Translations under genes and position numbers: made by a program | Assembly: GCF_900187385.1 (NCBI RefSeq) | Contig: NZ_FYEY01000001.1 | Location: 6,262,001-6,326,000 of the forward strand | Direction of reading: 5' to 3' | DNA from: Streptomyces sp. 2114.4 | GTDB taxonomy: Bacteria; Actinomycetota; Actinomycetes; Streptomycetales; Streptomycetaceae | Length of the DNA: 64,000 nucleotides | In this document: positions 52,079-59,679 of the stretch, piece by piece | Layout: the number at the start of each line of letters is the position of its first letter | Numbering within the stretch: position 1 is the stretch's first letter | Notes under the pieces: generated by a model | What the model was told of the DNA's origin: nothing | Databases searched by the model: none | Seen by the model: the letters and a program-made list of their open reading frames with translations, nothing else

Positions 52079-52720
52079 ATGAGCAAGCTGATCGTCACCG
52101 CCTTCGTCACTCTGGACGGCGTCATGCAGGCCCCCGGCGGTAAGGGCGAGGACGTCGACCAAGGGTTCGAGCACGGTGGCTGGCAGGTTCCGTACGTCGA
52201 CGACGACTTCATGGGACTGATGACGGAGATCTTCGAGCGGACCGCCGATCATCTCCTGCTCGGCCGGAAGACCTACGACATCTTCGCCTCTCACTGGCCC
52301 CGCGTCACCGACGAGAACAACCCGATCGCCGTGAAGCTCAACGCCATGCCCAAGTACGTCGCCTCGCGCACCCGGAACAGCCTGGAGTGGAACAACTCCC
52401 ATCTGCTGAAGCGTGACGGCAACGGCGACGTCGCCGACTCCGTCGCACAGCTCAAGGCGCAGCTGGACGGCGTGATCATGACGCAGGGCAGCAGCGACCT
52501 CATCCACACCCTGCAGCGGCACGACCTCGTCGACGAGTACCGGCTGCTCGTCAACCCCGTGATCATCGGCACCGGCAAGCGGCTCTTCGCCGCGGGCGCC
52601 GCTCCCGCCGCCTGGACGCTCACGGAATCCCGCACCACCGGCGTGGGGGTGCAGTACTGCGCCTACGAAAAGGCGGGGAAGCCCGCATACGGATCCTTCA
52701 TGCTGGACGAGCGGGACTGA
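52079..52720 (+). CDS. Dihydrofolate reductase family protein (RibD-C-like)
   Basis: 213 aa from ATG 52079 (GAAAGG upstream). The pattern SKLIVTAFVTLDGVMQAPGG, then DHLLLGRKTYDIFASHWP, then MTQGSSDLIHTLQRHDLVDE, then LLVNPVIIGTGKRLFA is typical of the YyaP/YwjB-type dihydrofolate reductase-fold proteins of actinobacteria. NADPH-binding LLGRKT and the conserved 'GS..L...L...DLVDE' are present. The reaction is not known; it is not the folate enzyme. Confidence 0.9.
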   Translation: MSKLIVTAFVTLDGVMQAPGGKGEDVDQGFEHGGWQVPYVDDDFMGLMTEIFERTADHLLLGRKTYDIFASHWPRVTDENNPIAVKLNAMPKYVASRTRNSLEWNNSHLLKRDGNGDVADSVAQLKAQLDGVIMTQGSSDLIHTLQRHDLVDEYRLLVNPVIIGTGKRLFAAGAAPAAWTLTESRTTGVGVQYCAYEKAGKPAYGSFMLDERD

Positions 52721-52771
52721 GGGCGCTCCGCACCTCGTCGCGGCCGGTTTCGCGACCCGCGGGCCTCGCCC

Positions 52772-53752
52772 TCAGCTTCGTACGCGGCCGGCCAACAGGG
52801 TGCCCGCGGTGGCCAGGACCAGTCCGCCGAGGGTCAGCGGGCCGAGATGCTGGCCGAGCAGCAGGGCGGCGAAGCCGGCCGTGACCATGGGCACCAGGTA
52901 GAAGAGGCTGCTCACCTGGCTGGTGCCGTGGCGTTGCAGGAGCCCGTAGAGCAGGCCGACGCCGACGATCGAGTTGATGAGTGCGGCCCACAGCAGCACC
53001 GGCCAGTAGCCGGCGGTGAAGGTGACGTCGAATCCTTCGGCGAACAGGGCGGGCAGCAGCGCGGCGACGGCGGCGGCCAGCAGCTGTACGGCGTTGCCGG
53101 AGACCGGTTCCATGCCGCGGCAGAACCGCTTCTGGTAGACGGTGCCGGCCGAGATGCCGAGGAGCGCCAGGACGACGAAGCCGAGGCCGGCGAGGTAGTC
53201 GGCGTCGAAGTGGAGCCCTTCGCCGACCGCGAGCGCGACTCCGCCGAGCCCCAGCACGAGGCCCAGACACTGGCCACGGGTGACACGTTCGTGCAGGACG
53301 GGGACGGCGATCAGCGAGGCCGTCAGCGGGTAGAGCGCGATGATCAGTGCGGCGAGCCCGGACGGGACGCCGAGGTCCATGCCGACGTAGATGCTGGAGA
53401 ACTGGACGGCCTGCACCAGGACACCGGCGACGGCGAGATGCGCCAGCATCCGGCCGCGGGGTAATGCGCGCCGACTGAGCAGGGCGATGACCAGCAGAAT
53501 CGCTCCGGCGAGGGCGAAACGCAGGGCCGCGAAGGTGTAGGGGGCACAGTGGCGCAGGCCGAGTTTGCCGGAGATGAAGCCGGAGCTCCAGACCAGTACG
53601 AGGGCGACGCGGGCCAACAGGTCGGCGCGGCCGGGGCCGGTTGGTGCGGCGGTGGCCGTGCTCATGGCCGCACTCGTGGCCGTGCTGGTGGTCGCGCTCG
53701 TGGCCGGGGGCGGGGTGGAGGGCGGGGCGACTTGGGTGGGGTTCAGCTGCAT
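52772..53752 (-). CDS. EamA/DMT family transporter
   Basis: 326 aa from ATG 53752. After an Ala/Thr/Ser-rich N-terminal tail (~35 residues), ten TM helices form two EamA repeats: LALVLVWSSGFISGKLGLR-like opening, YTFAALRFALAGAILLVIAL, AALIIALYPLTASLIAVPVL HE, then the second repeat with GFVVLALLGISAGTVYQKRF and LYGLLQRHGTSQVSSLFYLVP. Such carriers export amino acids or metabolites. The gene is preceded by the TGTACGTTAAAACGCACA dyad and lies downstream of the XRE-cupin regulator gene (54066-54665), read in the same direction. Confidence 0.92.
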   Translation of the reverse strand: MQLNPTQVAPPSTPPPATSATTSTATSAAMSTATAAPTGPGRADLLARVALVLVWSSGFISGKLGLRHCAPYTFAALRFALAGAILLVIALLSRRALPRGRMLAHLAVAGVLVQAVQFSSIYVGMDLGVPSGLAALIIALYPLTASLIAVPVLHERVTRGQCLGLVLGLGGVALAVGEGLHFDADYLAGLGFVVLALLGISAGTVYQKRFCRGMEPVSGNAVQLLAAAVAALLPALFAEGFDVTFTAGYWPVLLWAALINSIVGVGLLYGLLQRHGTSQVSSLFYLVPMVTAGFAALLLGQHLGPLTLGGLVLATAGTLLAGRVRS

Positions 53753-53821
53753 GGCATGTCCTGATCTCTTGGTGCCGCTCGATCTCTAGCTGTCGCTCGC
53801 GGGTTCACCGGAGCAGCGGCT

Positions 53822-53839
53822 TGTACGTTAAAACGCACA
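53822..53839. promoter_or_regulatory. Palindrome upstream of the EamA gene
   Basis: TGTACGTTAAAACGCACA is an 8+2+8 palindrome with one mismatch in an AT-rich patch 70 bp upstream of the transporter start. It is a likely operator, possibly of the XRE-cupin regulator encoded just upstream. Confidence 0.5.
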
Positions 53840-53900
53840 GTAATGCAGAATACGGTTCACCGTGGGGCAGGGGTGAGATCCATGCGGGGATGGAGTTGCA

Positions 53901-53942
53901 GGCGCAGGCAGGCGCAGGCAGGCGCAGGTCGGCGCAGGTCGG
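53901..53942. repeat. 10-bp tandem repeat
   Basis: Four copies of GGCGCAGGCA/GGCGCAGGTC lie between the EamA and XRE-cupin genes. The 313-bp gap holds no gene. Confidence 0.85.
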
Positions 53943-54065
53943 CATGGGGCAGGAACCGCCAGGAAGGTCTGCAAGGCACAGCGTCCGGAACGGCGCACGG
54001 AAAAGCCGGGGCACCTCAGGTGCCCCGGCTCGCCACGGGCCCGTCCCGTCTCCGGGGACGAGCCG

Positions 54066-54665
54066 TCAGTAGAGGCTGGAGAAGAGCAGCGCGACCATCC
54101 GCGCGGGTTTGTCGGTGTCGTTGCGGAAGGAGTGCGGATAACCCGCTGACCAGCGCGCGCAGTCCCCGGCCCGCAGGGTGTGGTCGACGCCGTTGTACCG
54201 GGTCACCAAGGTGCCTTCGGTCACGATGATCAGGTCTGTGCCCTCGTGCTGAAGGTCCTCGCCCAGCCCGCTGTGCGGGGCGAAGTCCCCCTGGACCACC
54301 TGGTACCCCAACTCCGGTGCGCGCAGGACCCGATAGGTGATGCCGGGCGCGCGCTCGATCACCGGCTGTTCGCCGAACGGGAACAGGGAGGGCGCCGCCT
54401 GGCCGGGTGAGAAGCCGAGGAACGACCCCACGTTGTGCCCGAACACCTTCGCCAGCCGGCCCAGCCGCTCCAGCGCGATATCGGTCTCGCCCCGCTCCAG
54501 CGAAGCCAGGAACGAGACCGAAAGGCCGCATTCCGCCGCAACCTGACGCAGTGACATGCCCCGCTGGGTCCGCAGCCGGCGCAGTACCTCCCCCGGAGCC
54601 GGAAAGCCCAGTTCGGGGTCCGTGCGGTGGGCTGCCGGATGCGTCGGGGAGTCCGGGGCGGTCAT
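54066..54665 (-). CDS. XRE-type regulator with C-terminal cupin domain
   Basis: 199 aa from ATG 54665. The N-terminal helix-turn-helix is GEVLRRLRTQRGMSLRQVAA and ECGLSVSFLASLERGETDIA; the C-terminal cupin is VVQGDFAPHSGLGEDLQHEG, then LIIVTEGTLVTRYNGVDHTL and RAGDCARWSAGYPHSFRN. Metal-binding His/Glu positions of the cupin (H-E-G, H-S-F) are present. This is the PuuR/SutR-like family that senses small metabolites. The downstream EamA exporter is its probable target. An AT-rich palindrome lies between them. Confidence 0.93.
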   Translation of the reverse strand: MTAPDSPTHPAAHRTDPELGFPAPGEVLRRLRTQRGMSLRQVAAECGLSVSFLASLERGETDIALERLGRLAKVFGHNVGSFLGFSPGQAAPSLFPFGEQPVIERAPGITYRVLRAPELGYQVVQGDFAPHSGLGEDLQHEGTDLIIVTEGTLVTRYNGVDHTLRAGDCARWSAGYPHSFRNDTDKPARMVALLFSSLY

Positions 54666-54784
54666 GGCCGCATCCTAGTCGAGTGCGTCAGGTGTCCTGA
54701 TTTGCTCTCCTTCTCGGCGCCGGCGGCAGGTCTGCTCCTCGGTACCGGCGGCACGCGTTCCGCCGCGGTCCGTACCTCGGGGCG

Positions 54785-55780
54785 CTACGCGGGCAGCAGC
54801 AGGGTGCCGGCTCGTTTGACGGTGCGGATGACCGGTGCGGTCTCGATGCTGCGGATCGCGTCCAGGGAGGCGATCCGTTCCGTGAGGTAGCGGGAAAGGT
54901 CTTGCGCGTCACGGCAGTTGACGGCGGCGAGCAGGTTGGTCGGACCGGTGGTCATCGCGACCAGGGAGGCCTCCGGATGACCGGCCATCGCGGCTGCCAC
55001 GGCGGTGAGTTTCGAGGGCTGGACGGACATCCAGAGCCGGGCCTCGGCACGGAAGCCCAGCGCGGCTGAGGGGATGTCGACGAGGAAGATCAGGACTCCG
55101 GCCCGGCGCAGGGCGGCGATGCGGCGCCGGACGGTGGCGTCCGACCAGCCGGTGGCGGTGGCGAGTTCGGCGTAGCCGGCCCGGCCGTCCCGGCCCAGGG
55201 CCTCGAGGAGGGTGCGGTCCCCTTCCCGCAGTTCTACCGAGGCCTCCGCGTCCGCCTCCATGTCCCTGTCGACGACGGGAGGCGGGGTGAGGAGGGCGGC
55301 CTGCTCCGGGGTGAGCCACGCGGGTCCCGCCCAGTTGTTGGGCAGGGCGTAGTGGCTGAGCAGGAGATGCGCCGAGACCGAGGTGACGCGGGCGGTGCGG
55401 GGTAGCTGGTGCAGGAGCAGCGCGTCGCTCTCGTCGCTGGAGCGGGTCTGTGTGCTGAAGGAGATCTCCGTACCGCCGGACAGCAGATGGACGAAGGAGA
55501 TGTCGCTGCGTTTGGCCAGTGCCGTGGCCATGGCTCCGGCCGCGTCGGGGGTGCAGCGCAGCCGGATCGTCCAGGCGCTGTAACCGAGCCGGGCGCCGTT
55601 CAGGGTGCCGACCACCCGCAGGATGCCGGCGGTCCGCAGGCGCCGGTAGCGGCGGGCCACGGTGTTCTCGGAGACGCCAAGGGCCTCGCCGATGGCGCGG
55701 AAAGCGGCTCGGCCGTCGATCTGCAGGGCGTGCACCAGCCCTCGGTCGACCTCGTCGAGGATGACGGTATCTGTCTTCAT
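54785..55780 (-). CDS. Lrp/AsnC family regulator with two regulator halves
   Basis: 331 aa from ATG 55780. Two winged helix-turn-helix segments are visible: LDEVDRGLVHALQIDGRAAF, RAIGEALGVSENTVARRYRR (~10-50), and LREGDRTLLEALGRDGRAGY, AELATATGWSDATVRRRIAA (~190-230). Each is followed by an AsnC/RAM-like domain (GYSAWTIRLRCTPDAAGAMA; EARLWMSVQPSKLTAVAAAM). Double Lrp/AsnC proteins of this size are common in streptomycetes and act as amino-acid-responsive dimers. It is divergent from the MFS exporter (126 bp) and is its likely regulator. Confidence 0.92.
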   Translation of the reverse strand: MKTDTVILDEVDRGLVHALQIDGRAAFRAIGEALGVSENTVARRYRRLRTAGILRVVGTLNGARLGYSAWTIRLRCTPDAAGAMATALAKRSDISFVHLLSGGTEISFSTQTRSSDESDALLLHQLPRTARVTSVSAHLLLSHYALPNNWAGPAWLTPEQAALLTPPPVVDRDMEADAEASVELREGDRTLLEALGRDGRAGYAELATATGWSDATVRRRIAALRRAGVLIFLVDIPSAALGFRAEARLWMSVQPSKLTAVAAAMAGHPEASLVAMTTGPTNLLAAVNCRDAQDLSRYLTERIASLDAIRSIETAPVIRTVKRAGTLLLPA

Positions 55781-55906
55781 GGGACCTACCGTGCCAGTAT
55801 CCGGCACGGGATGGGGCATGGCTGGTGGAATCCTTGCCCGTTGTCGGAGCGTGTGAGCGATTCCCCGCCCCCCTTGAGAGGAAAGCCTCCCGTGAGAGGA
55901 AAGCTC

Positions 55907-57289
55907 ATGCGCCCCTGGTGGCCGCTCGTGGCGATCTGCCTCGGCACCTTCCTGTTCCTGCTCGACACCACCGTCCTGAACGTCGCCCTGCCCGCCATCG
56001 GCACCGACCTGCAGGCACCCCTGTCCGGGTTGCAGTGGGTGGTGAACATCTACACCCTCGCCCTGGCCGTGCTGATGCTCCCCTTCGGCTCCCTCGCCGA
56101 CCGGTTCGGCGCCCGCAACGTCTACGTCGCGGGTCTCACCGTCTTCGCCCTGGCCTCCCTGGGCTGCGCACTCGCGCCCGGCACCGGGCTGCTGATCGCC
56201 TCCCGTGCGGTGCAGGGCATCGGTGGTGCGGCCATGTCCGTATCGGCCTTCGCGCTCATCGGCGTCGTCTACCGCGGACCCGACCGAGGCATGGCGATGG
56301 GCGTCTTCGGCGCGGTCACCGGCCTGGGCGCCGCGGTCGGCCCGATGCTGGGCGGTGTCCTGACCGAATACCTCAGCTGGCGGGCCGCGTTCCTCCTCAA
56401 CCTCCCCCTGGTCGCCGGCACCGTCGTCCTCACCCTGCGCGTCCTCGGCAACGACCGCCGACCGCGGGCCCACCGGGTCGATCTGCCCGGCACCGTCGCC
56501 TTCGCCGTGTGCGCCGGTGCCCTCGTCCACGGCCTCACCCGGGCCGGCGAGGACGGCTGGACTCCCGCCGGGTACGCCTCGATCGCCCTCGCTGCCGTCG
56601 CGCTGGCCGTCTTCGTCGTCCTCGAACGCCGCTGTGCGCACCCGATGCTGGACGTACGGCTCTTCGGCCGGGCCTCCTTCGCGGCGGTGATGCTGTGCGT
56701 CCTGGCGTCCTCGGCCGCCTTCGCGGCGCTCCTGTTCACTTCGGTGTGGCTGCAGTCGGACCTCGGCCTCGGCCCGGTACGCGCGGGGCTGGCCCTGATG
56801 CCGCTGGCCCTCACCTCCTTCGCCACCTCGCTGGTCGCGGGGCGGACCCTGCGCGGTACGTCGCCCCGCCTCGTCGTCGGCACCGGGCTGCTGCTCAGCG
56901 GTGTCGGCTGCGCCCTGCAGAGCGGTCTCGACGCCACGTCCACCGCGAGTTCCGTGGCGCTCGGCCTCGCCGTCACCGGAATCGGTATCGGCGTCATGGG
57001 CCCGGCCCTGTCGGGGGCGGTCTTCGCCGCCGTACCCGCCGACCGCGGCGGCATGGCGGCCGGTGCGATGACGACCTTCCGCCAGCTCGGCCCGACCCTG
57101 GCCGTCGCGGTCTTCGGTGTCCTCTTCCGGACGGGGTCCGGCACCGCACCGGCCGAGGGCCTGGACCGGGTCTACGTCGCCGCCGCGGCCGTCGGTCTGA
57201 TCGGTGCGGTCCTCGCCTATGCCTTCGTACGCGCACCCGCATGCGTGGCGGCGGCTCCCGTGCGGCGAGACGTCAGCACGACACGGTGA
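55907..57289 (+). CDS. MFS transporter, DHA2-type drug exporter
   Basis: 460 aa from ATG 55907 (GAGAGGAAAGCTC upstream; a second identical GAGAGGAAAG lies 20 bp earlier before GTG 55892). About 14 TM helices are predicted. DHA2 motifs are LDTTVLNVALPAIGTDL (D1), GSLADRFGARNVYVAG (motif A), RAVQGIGGAAMSVSAFALI (motif B) and GAVTGLGAAVGPMLGGVLTE (motif C). Proton-driven efflux of drugs or an endogenous metabolite is likely. Probably controlled by the divergent Lrp/AsnC-type protein. Confidence 0.93.
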   Translation: MRPWWPLVAICLGTFLFLLDTTVLNVALPAIGTDLQAPLSGLQWVVNIYTLALAVLMLPFGSLADRFGARNVYVAGLTVFALASLGCALAPGTGLLIASRAVQGIGGAAMSVSAFALIGVVYRGPDRGMAMGVFGAVTGLGAAVGPMLGGVLTEYLSWRAAFLLNLPLVAGTVVLTLRVLGNDRRPRAHRVDLPGTVAFAVCAGALVHGLTRAGEDGWTPAGYASIALAAVALAVFVVLERRCAHPMLDVRLFGRASFAAVMLCVLASSAAFAALLFTSVWLQSDLGLGPVRAGLALMPLALTSFATSLVAGRTLRGTSPRLVVGTGLLLSGVGCALQSGLDATSTASSVALGLAVTGIGIGVMGPALSGAVFAAVPADRGGMAAGAMTTFRQLGPTLAVAVFGVLFRTGSGTAPAEGLDRVYVAAAAVGLIGAVLAYAFVRAPACVAAAPVRRDVSTTR

Positions 57290-57350
57290 CCCACTGGCTG
57301 TCGACGCGGAATCGCAACGTCCCTTTCTCGTAGGTGAGTTGCGTACGTGT
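57273..57350 (-). pseudogene. Possible 3' remnant of a lost gene
   Basis: On the minus strand a short frame after a TAG reads TRTQLTYEKGTLRF followed by RVDSQWVTVSC and TGA, overlapping the end of the MFS gene by 17 bp. The codons mostly end in G/C and the peptide looks like the C-terminus of a real small secreted or hypothetical protein. Nothing upstream continues it. Weak evidence. Confidence 0.25.
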
Positions 57351-57378
57351 CTACCGGATCCCTGTCGGACCCCTTCTT

Positions 57379-57414
57379 CTTGGTCGTCGTGCACGGCATG
57401 GTCGTCGTGCACGG
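57379..57414. repeat. 18-bp tandem duplication
   Basis: TGGTCGTCGTGCACGGC occurs twice in succession in the gap between the convergent MFS and winged-helix genes. The gap (57290-57445) otherwise shows no gene. Confidence 0.8.
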
Positions 57415-57445
57415 CGTAGCGGAGGGCCGGTGAGTGGACCGGGTG

Positions 57446-57754
57446 TCATTCGCCGGCCGGATCCCAGTCAGCGATCTCGCGGAGGGCGGTCAGGTGGCGA
57501 GTGAAGGCATTGCGGCCCTCGCCGGTGAGGGAAAGCCAGGTACGGGAGCGCTTGCCGACGAATGCCTTGCGGACCTTCACGTAACCAGCCTGCTCGAGCA
57601 GAGCGATCTGCTTGGACAGAGCCGGGGCCGTGATCTCGATGGCCTCGCGGAGGGTCTTGAAGTCAGCCTCGTCGACCGAGGCCAGCGCGGCAGCGATGGA
57701 GAATCGCACCGGGGAGTGGATGACGCTGTCGAGCGACTTCCGCGGATGTGTCAC
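57446..57754 (-). CDS. Small winged-helix transcriptional regulator
   Basis: 102 aa from GTG 57754, overlapping the membrane-protein stop (GTGA). The sequence LDSVIHSPVRFSIAAALASV, DEADFKTLREAIEITAPALS, KQIALLEQAGYVKVRKAFVG, then KRSRTWLSLTGEGRNAFTRH is a complete winged helix of the ArsR/MarR/PadR-like 'transcriptional regulator' type (DUF/HTH_34-like) with recognition helix APALSKQIALLEQAG and wing KRSRTWLSLT. No ligand domain is present. It is coupled to the membrane protein, which may act as its sensor or target. Confidence 0.85.
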   Translation of the reverse strand: MTHPRKSLDSVIHSPVRFSIAAALASVDEADFKTLREAIEITAPALSKQIALLEQAGYVKVRKAFVGKRSRTWLSLTGEGRNAFTRHLTALREIADWDPAGE

Positions 57755-58185
57755 GGCATACTCTCTGTGGTCCTGACGGCCTTGCGCTCCAGCATGCCGA
57801 CCAGGAAGAACGGCACCGCACACAGGATCGCCCCCGGCACCCACCACAGCGGTTCGCCGGAGAAGAGGACCGTGCCGAGCGTGACGGTGAGGGCGTAAAC
57901 GCCGCCCCCAGTCGCGGTGATGACCGCGTACAGCGCCCGATGGTGGCGCGGCACCACGGGACGCGTCGCGGTGTATATCACCAGTGCAAACAACGGAAGC
58001 AGCAAGACGACCGGAACGGCGTACCGAACGGAGGGCTGAATCAGCAGCCCGTACAGGGCTGTCAGCGCCATCATCACGAGGCCCAGCAGGAACACCAGGG
58101 GAGCGTGCCACCGGGCTCCCCGACGGATTCGCGAAGCCAGTGCGTCCGCAGAAGCGAGGGCCTCCCGCGCTTCCTTCTTGTCCAT
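57751..58185 (-). CDS. Membrane protein coupled to the winged-helix regulator
   Basis: 144 aa from ATG 58185 with GAGGAGG ten bases upstream. Residues ~1-25 (MDKKEAREALASADALASRI) form a charged cytoplasmic helix. Four hydrophobic segments follow: APLVFLLGLVMMALTALYGL, VPVVLLLPLFALVIYTA, ALYAVITATGGGVYALTVTL and WWVPGAILCAVPFFLVGML. The layout is that of small paired membrane proteins found upstream of winged-helix regulators in actinomycetes; function unknown. The pair shares four bases (GTGA) and must be an operon. Confidence 0.82.
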   Translation of the reverse strand: MDKKEAREALASADALASRIRRGARWHAPLVFLLGLVMMALTALYGLLIQPSVRYAVPVVLLLPLFALVIYTATRPVVPRHHRALYAVITATGGGVYALTVTLGTVLFSGEPLWWVPGAILCAVPFFLVGMLERKAVRTTESMP

Positions 58186-58553
58186 CCTGGTGCCTCCTCT
58201 TTCCTGGTATGAGGGGCTGGGGGCTCTTGCTGTGCGTGCTGCCGCGCCATTCGTCTTGTCACTCTGGCATCCGGTTGCCATGTTGGCAAGTGGATGCCAG
58301 GCCGAGAACTCAAGGGCGTGGCGGTCTGGTTGGCTGAGGCGAGGACGCCGAGCAGGCTCTCTTCGGCGATGTATCCGCCGAAGGTGGCGGGCCCGGCTGA
58401 AGGCCGCCCAGTTCGGAGGGTCGCGCGGCGGGCCGGCTCCCGACGGACCTCCGTTCCTCCTCGCCCTGAAGAAGGTGTGGCTCCGCCTGCCCGTTGGCCG
58501 TCCCCGGCGCGAGGCGTCCTCTGTCGTGGCCGGTGACGAGGTACAGGCGGGTG
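58186..58553. other. Non-coding gap with possible decayed coding DNA
   Basis: No intact gene. On the minus strand around 58310-58400 a frame reads ATFGGYIAEESLLGVLASAN with coding-like codons, then loses the pattern. It may be another degraded C-terminus. Confidence 0.3.
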
Positions 58554-58680
58554 TTAACTCCCCGCCGGCGGCGGCCCCGTGCTGCCGCGGGGGACGAGTT
58601 CGGTCGGCAGGACGATGTGGCGTTCGTGTGCGCTGTCGGCGTCGTCGATCACTGCCCGGGTGAGGTTCAAGGCGCAGGCC
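58554..58680 (-). pseudogene. C-terminal remnant of a LacI-family regulator
   Basis: About 42 codons end at TAA 58554-58556. The peptide LNLTRAVIDDADSAHERHIV followed by LPTELVPRGSTGPP is the end of a LacI/GalR regulator ('...L.......H..LPTELV.RGSTGPP'). The other ~300 residues should run rightward, but MalG-type permease DNA begins at about 58690. The remaining piece was probably left by a deletion that removed most of lacI and the 5' part of the divergent sugar operon. Confidence 0.75.
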
Positions 58681-58697
58681 GACGAAGGAGGGCGGGC

Positions 58698-59546
58698 ATG
58701 AACCGCCGTGCACCGGCGTCCGGCATCCGCCGGTACGTCAACGCCGTCAACCTCGGCGGTCTGGCGATCGTCGTGCTGTCGGCACTGCCGCTGTACTGGA
58801 TGATCGTGTCGTCCTTCAAGGGACCGGGCGAGGTCAGCGCCGACCCGCCGGCCCTGGTCCCGAAGGCGGCGACGCTCGGCAACTACGCCGAGGCCTTCGT
58901 CCGCAACGGCATCGGCCGCTATCTGCTCAACAGCGTGCTGGTGGCGTCGGTTTCCACGGTCGCCGTGCTGGGGCTGTCCTTCTTCGCGGGCTACGCCCTG
59001 GCCCGCACCCCGCTGCGCGGCCGCGGCGCCCTCATGACCGCACTGCTGATGCTGTCCGTCTTCCCGCCGATCGCGCTGGTCGTTCCGCTCTTCCTGCTGG
59101 AGCGGCAGTTGGGGCTGCTCAACAGCTATGCGGGCCTGATCGTGCCCTATGTCGCGCTGAACCTGCCGTTCGCCATCTGGATCATGCGCAACTACCTGGT
59201 CGGTGTCCCCCGTGAGCTGGAGGAGGCGGCCACCGTCGACGGCGCTGGACCGCTGCGTACCGTCCTGACCGTCATCGCCCCCCTCGCCCGGCCGGGGCTC
59301 TTCACCGCGGGCATCTTCACCTTCACCGCGACCTGGTCGGAGTTCCTGCTCGCGCTGACCTTCAACAGCGAGGACGGCCACCGCACAGTTCCGGTCGGCA
59401 TCGCCCTGTTCACCAGCCAGTACACCGTCCCCTACGGGACACTCTTCGCGGGGGCCGTGGCTGCCACCGTCCCCATCGGCGTCCTTGTCATGATCTTCCG
59501 TCGCTCGATCGTCTCGGGCATGACCTCCGGGGCGGTGAAGGGATGA
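58698..59546 (+). CDS. Sugar ABC transporter permease, MalG type, lacking its partners
   Basis: 282 aa from ATG 58698 with GAAGGAGGG upstream. It has six TM helices, the first LAIVVLSALPLYWMIVSSFK, then YLLNSVLVASVSTVAVLGLS and SVFPPIALVVPLFLLE. The EAA loop is ELEEAATVDGAGPLRTVLTV, and WSEFLLALTF and GMTSGAVKG close the protein as in MalG/AglG. No binding protein, MalF-type permease or ATPase gene adjoins it, so it cannot form a complete importer alone. It is followed by an alpha-glucosidase, pointing to alpha-glucosides (aglEFG-type) as the ancestral substrate. Confidence 0.9.
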   Translation: MNRRAPASGIRRYVNAVNLGGLAIVVLSALPLYWMIVSSFKGPGEVSADPPALVPKAATLGNYAEAFVRNGIGRYLLNSVLVASVSTVAVLGLSFFAGYALARTPLRGRGALMTALLMLSVFPPIALVVPLFLLERQLGLLNSYAGLIVPYVALNLPFAIWIMRNYLVGVPRELEEAATVDGAGPLRTVLTVIAPLARPGLFTAGIFTFTATWSEFLLALTFNSEDGHRTVPVGIALFTSQYTVPYGTLFAGAVAATVPIGVLVMIFRRSIVSGMTSGAVKG

Positions 59547-59679
59547 GACCGGCGGCCCCCGGGGGGCGTCTTCCCTTCCCGCCCCCACCGCACCCGGCGC
59601 CGCACCGCGCCCCGTTCCTTCCCCAGCTGACGCTGGGAGGTTCCCTCATACGACCGCTCTCGTACCGAAAGGCCTCCCC

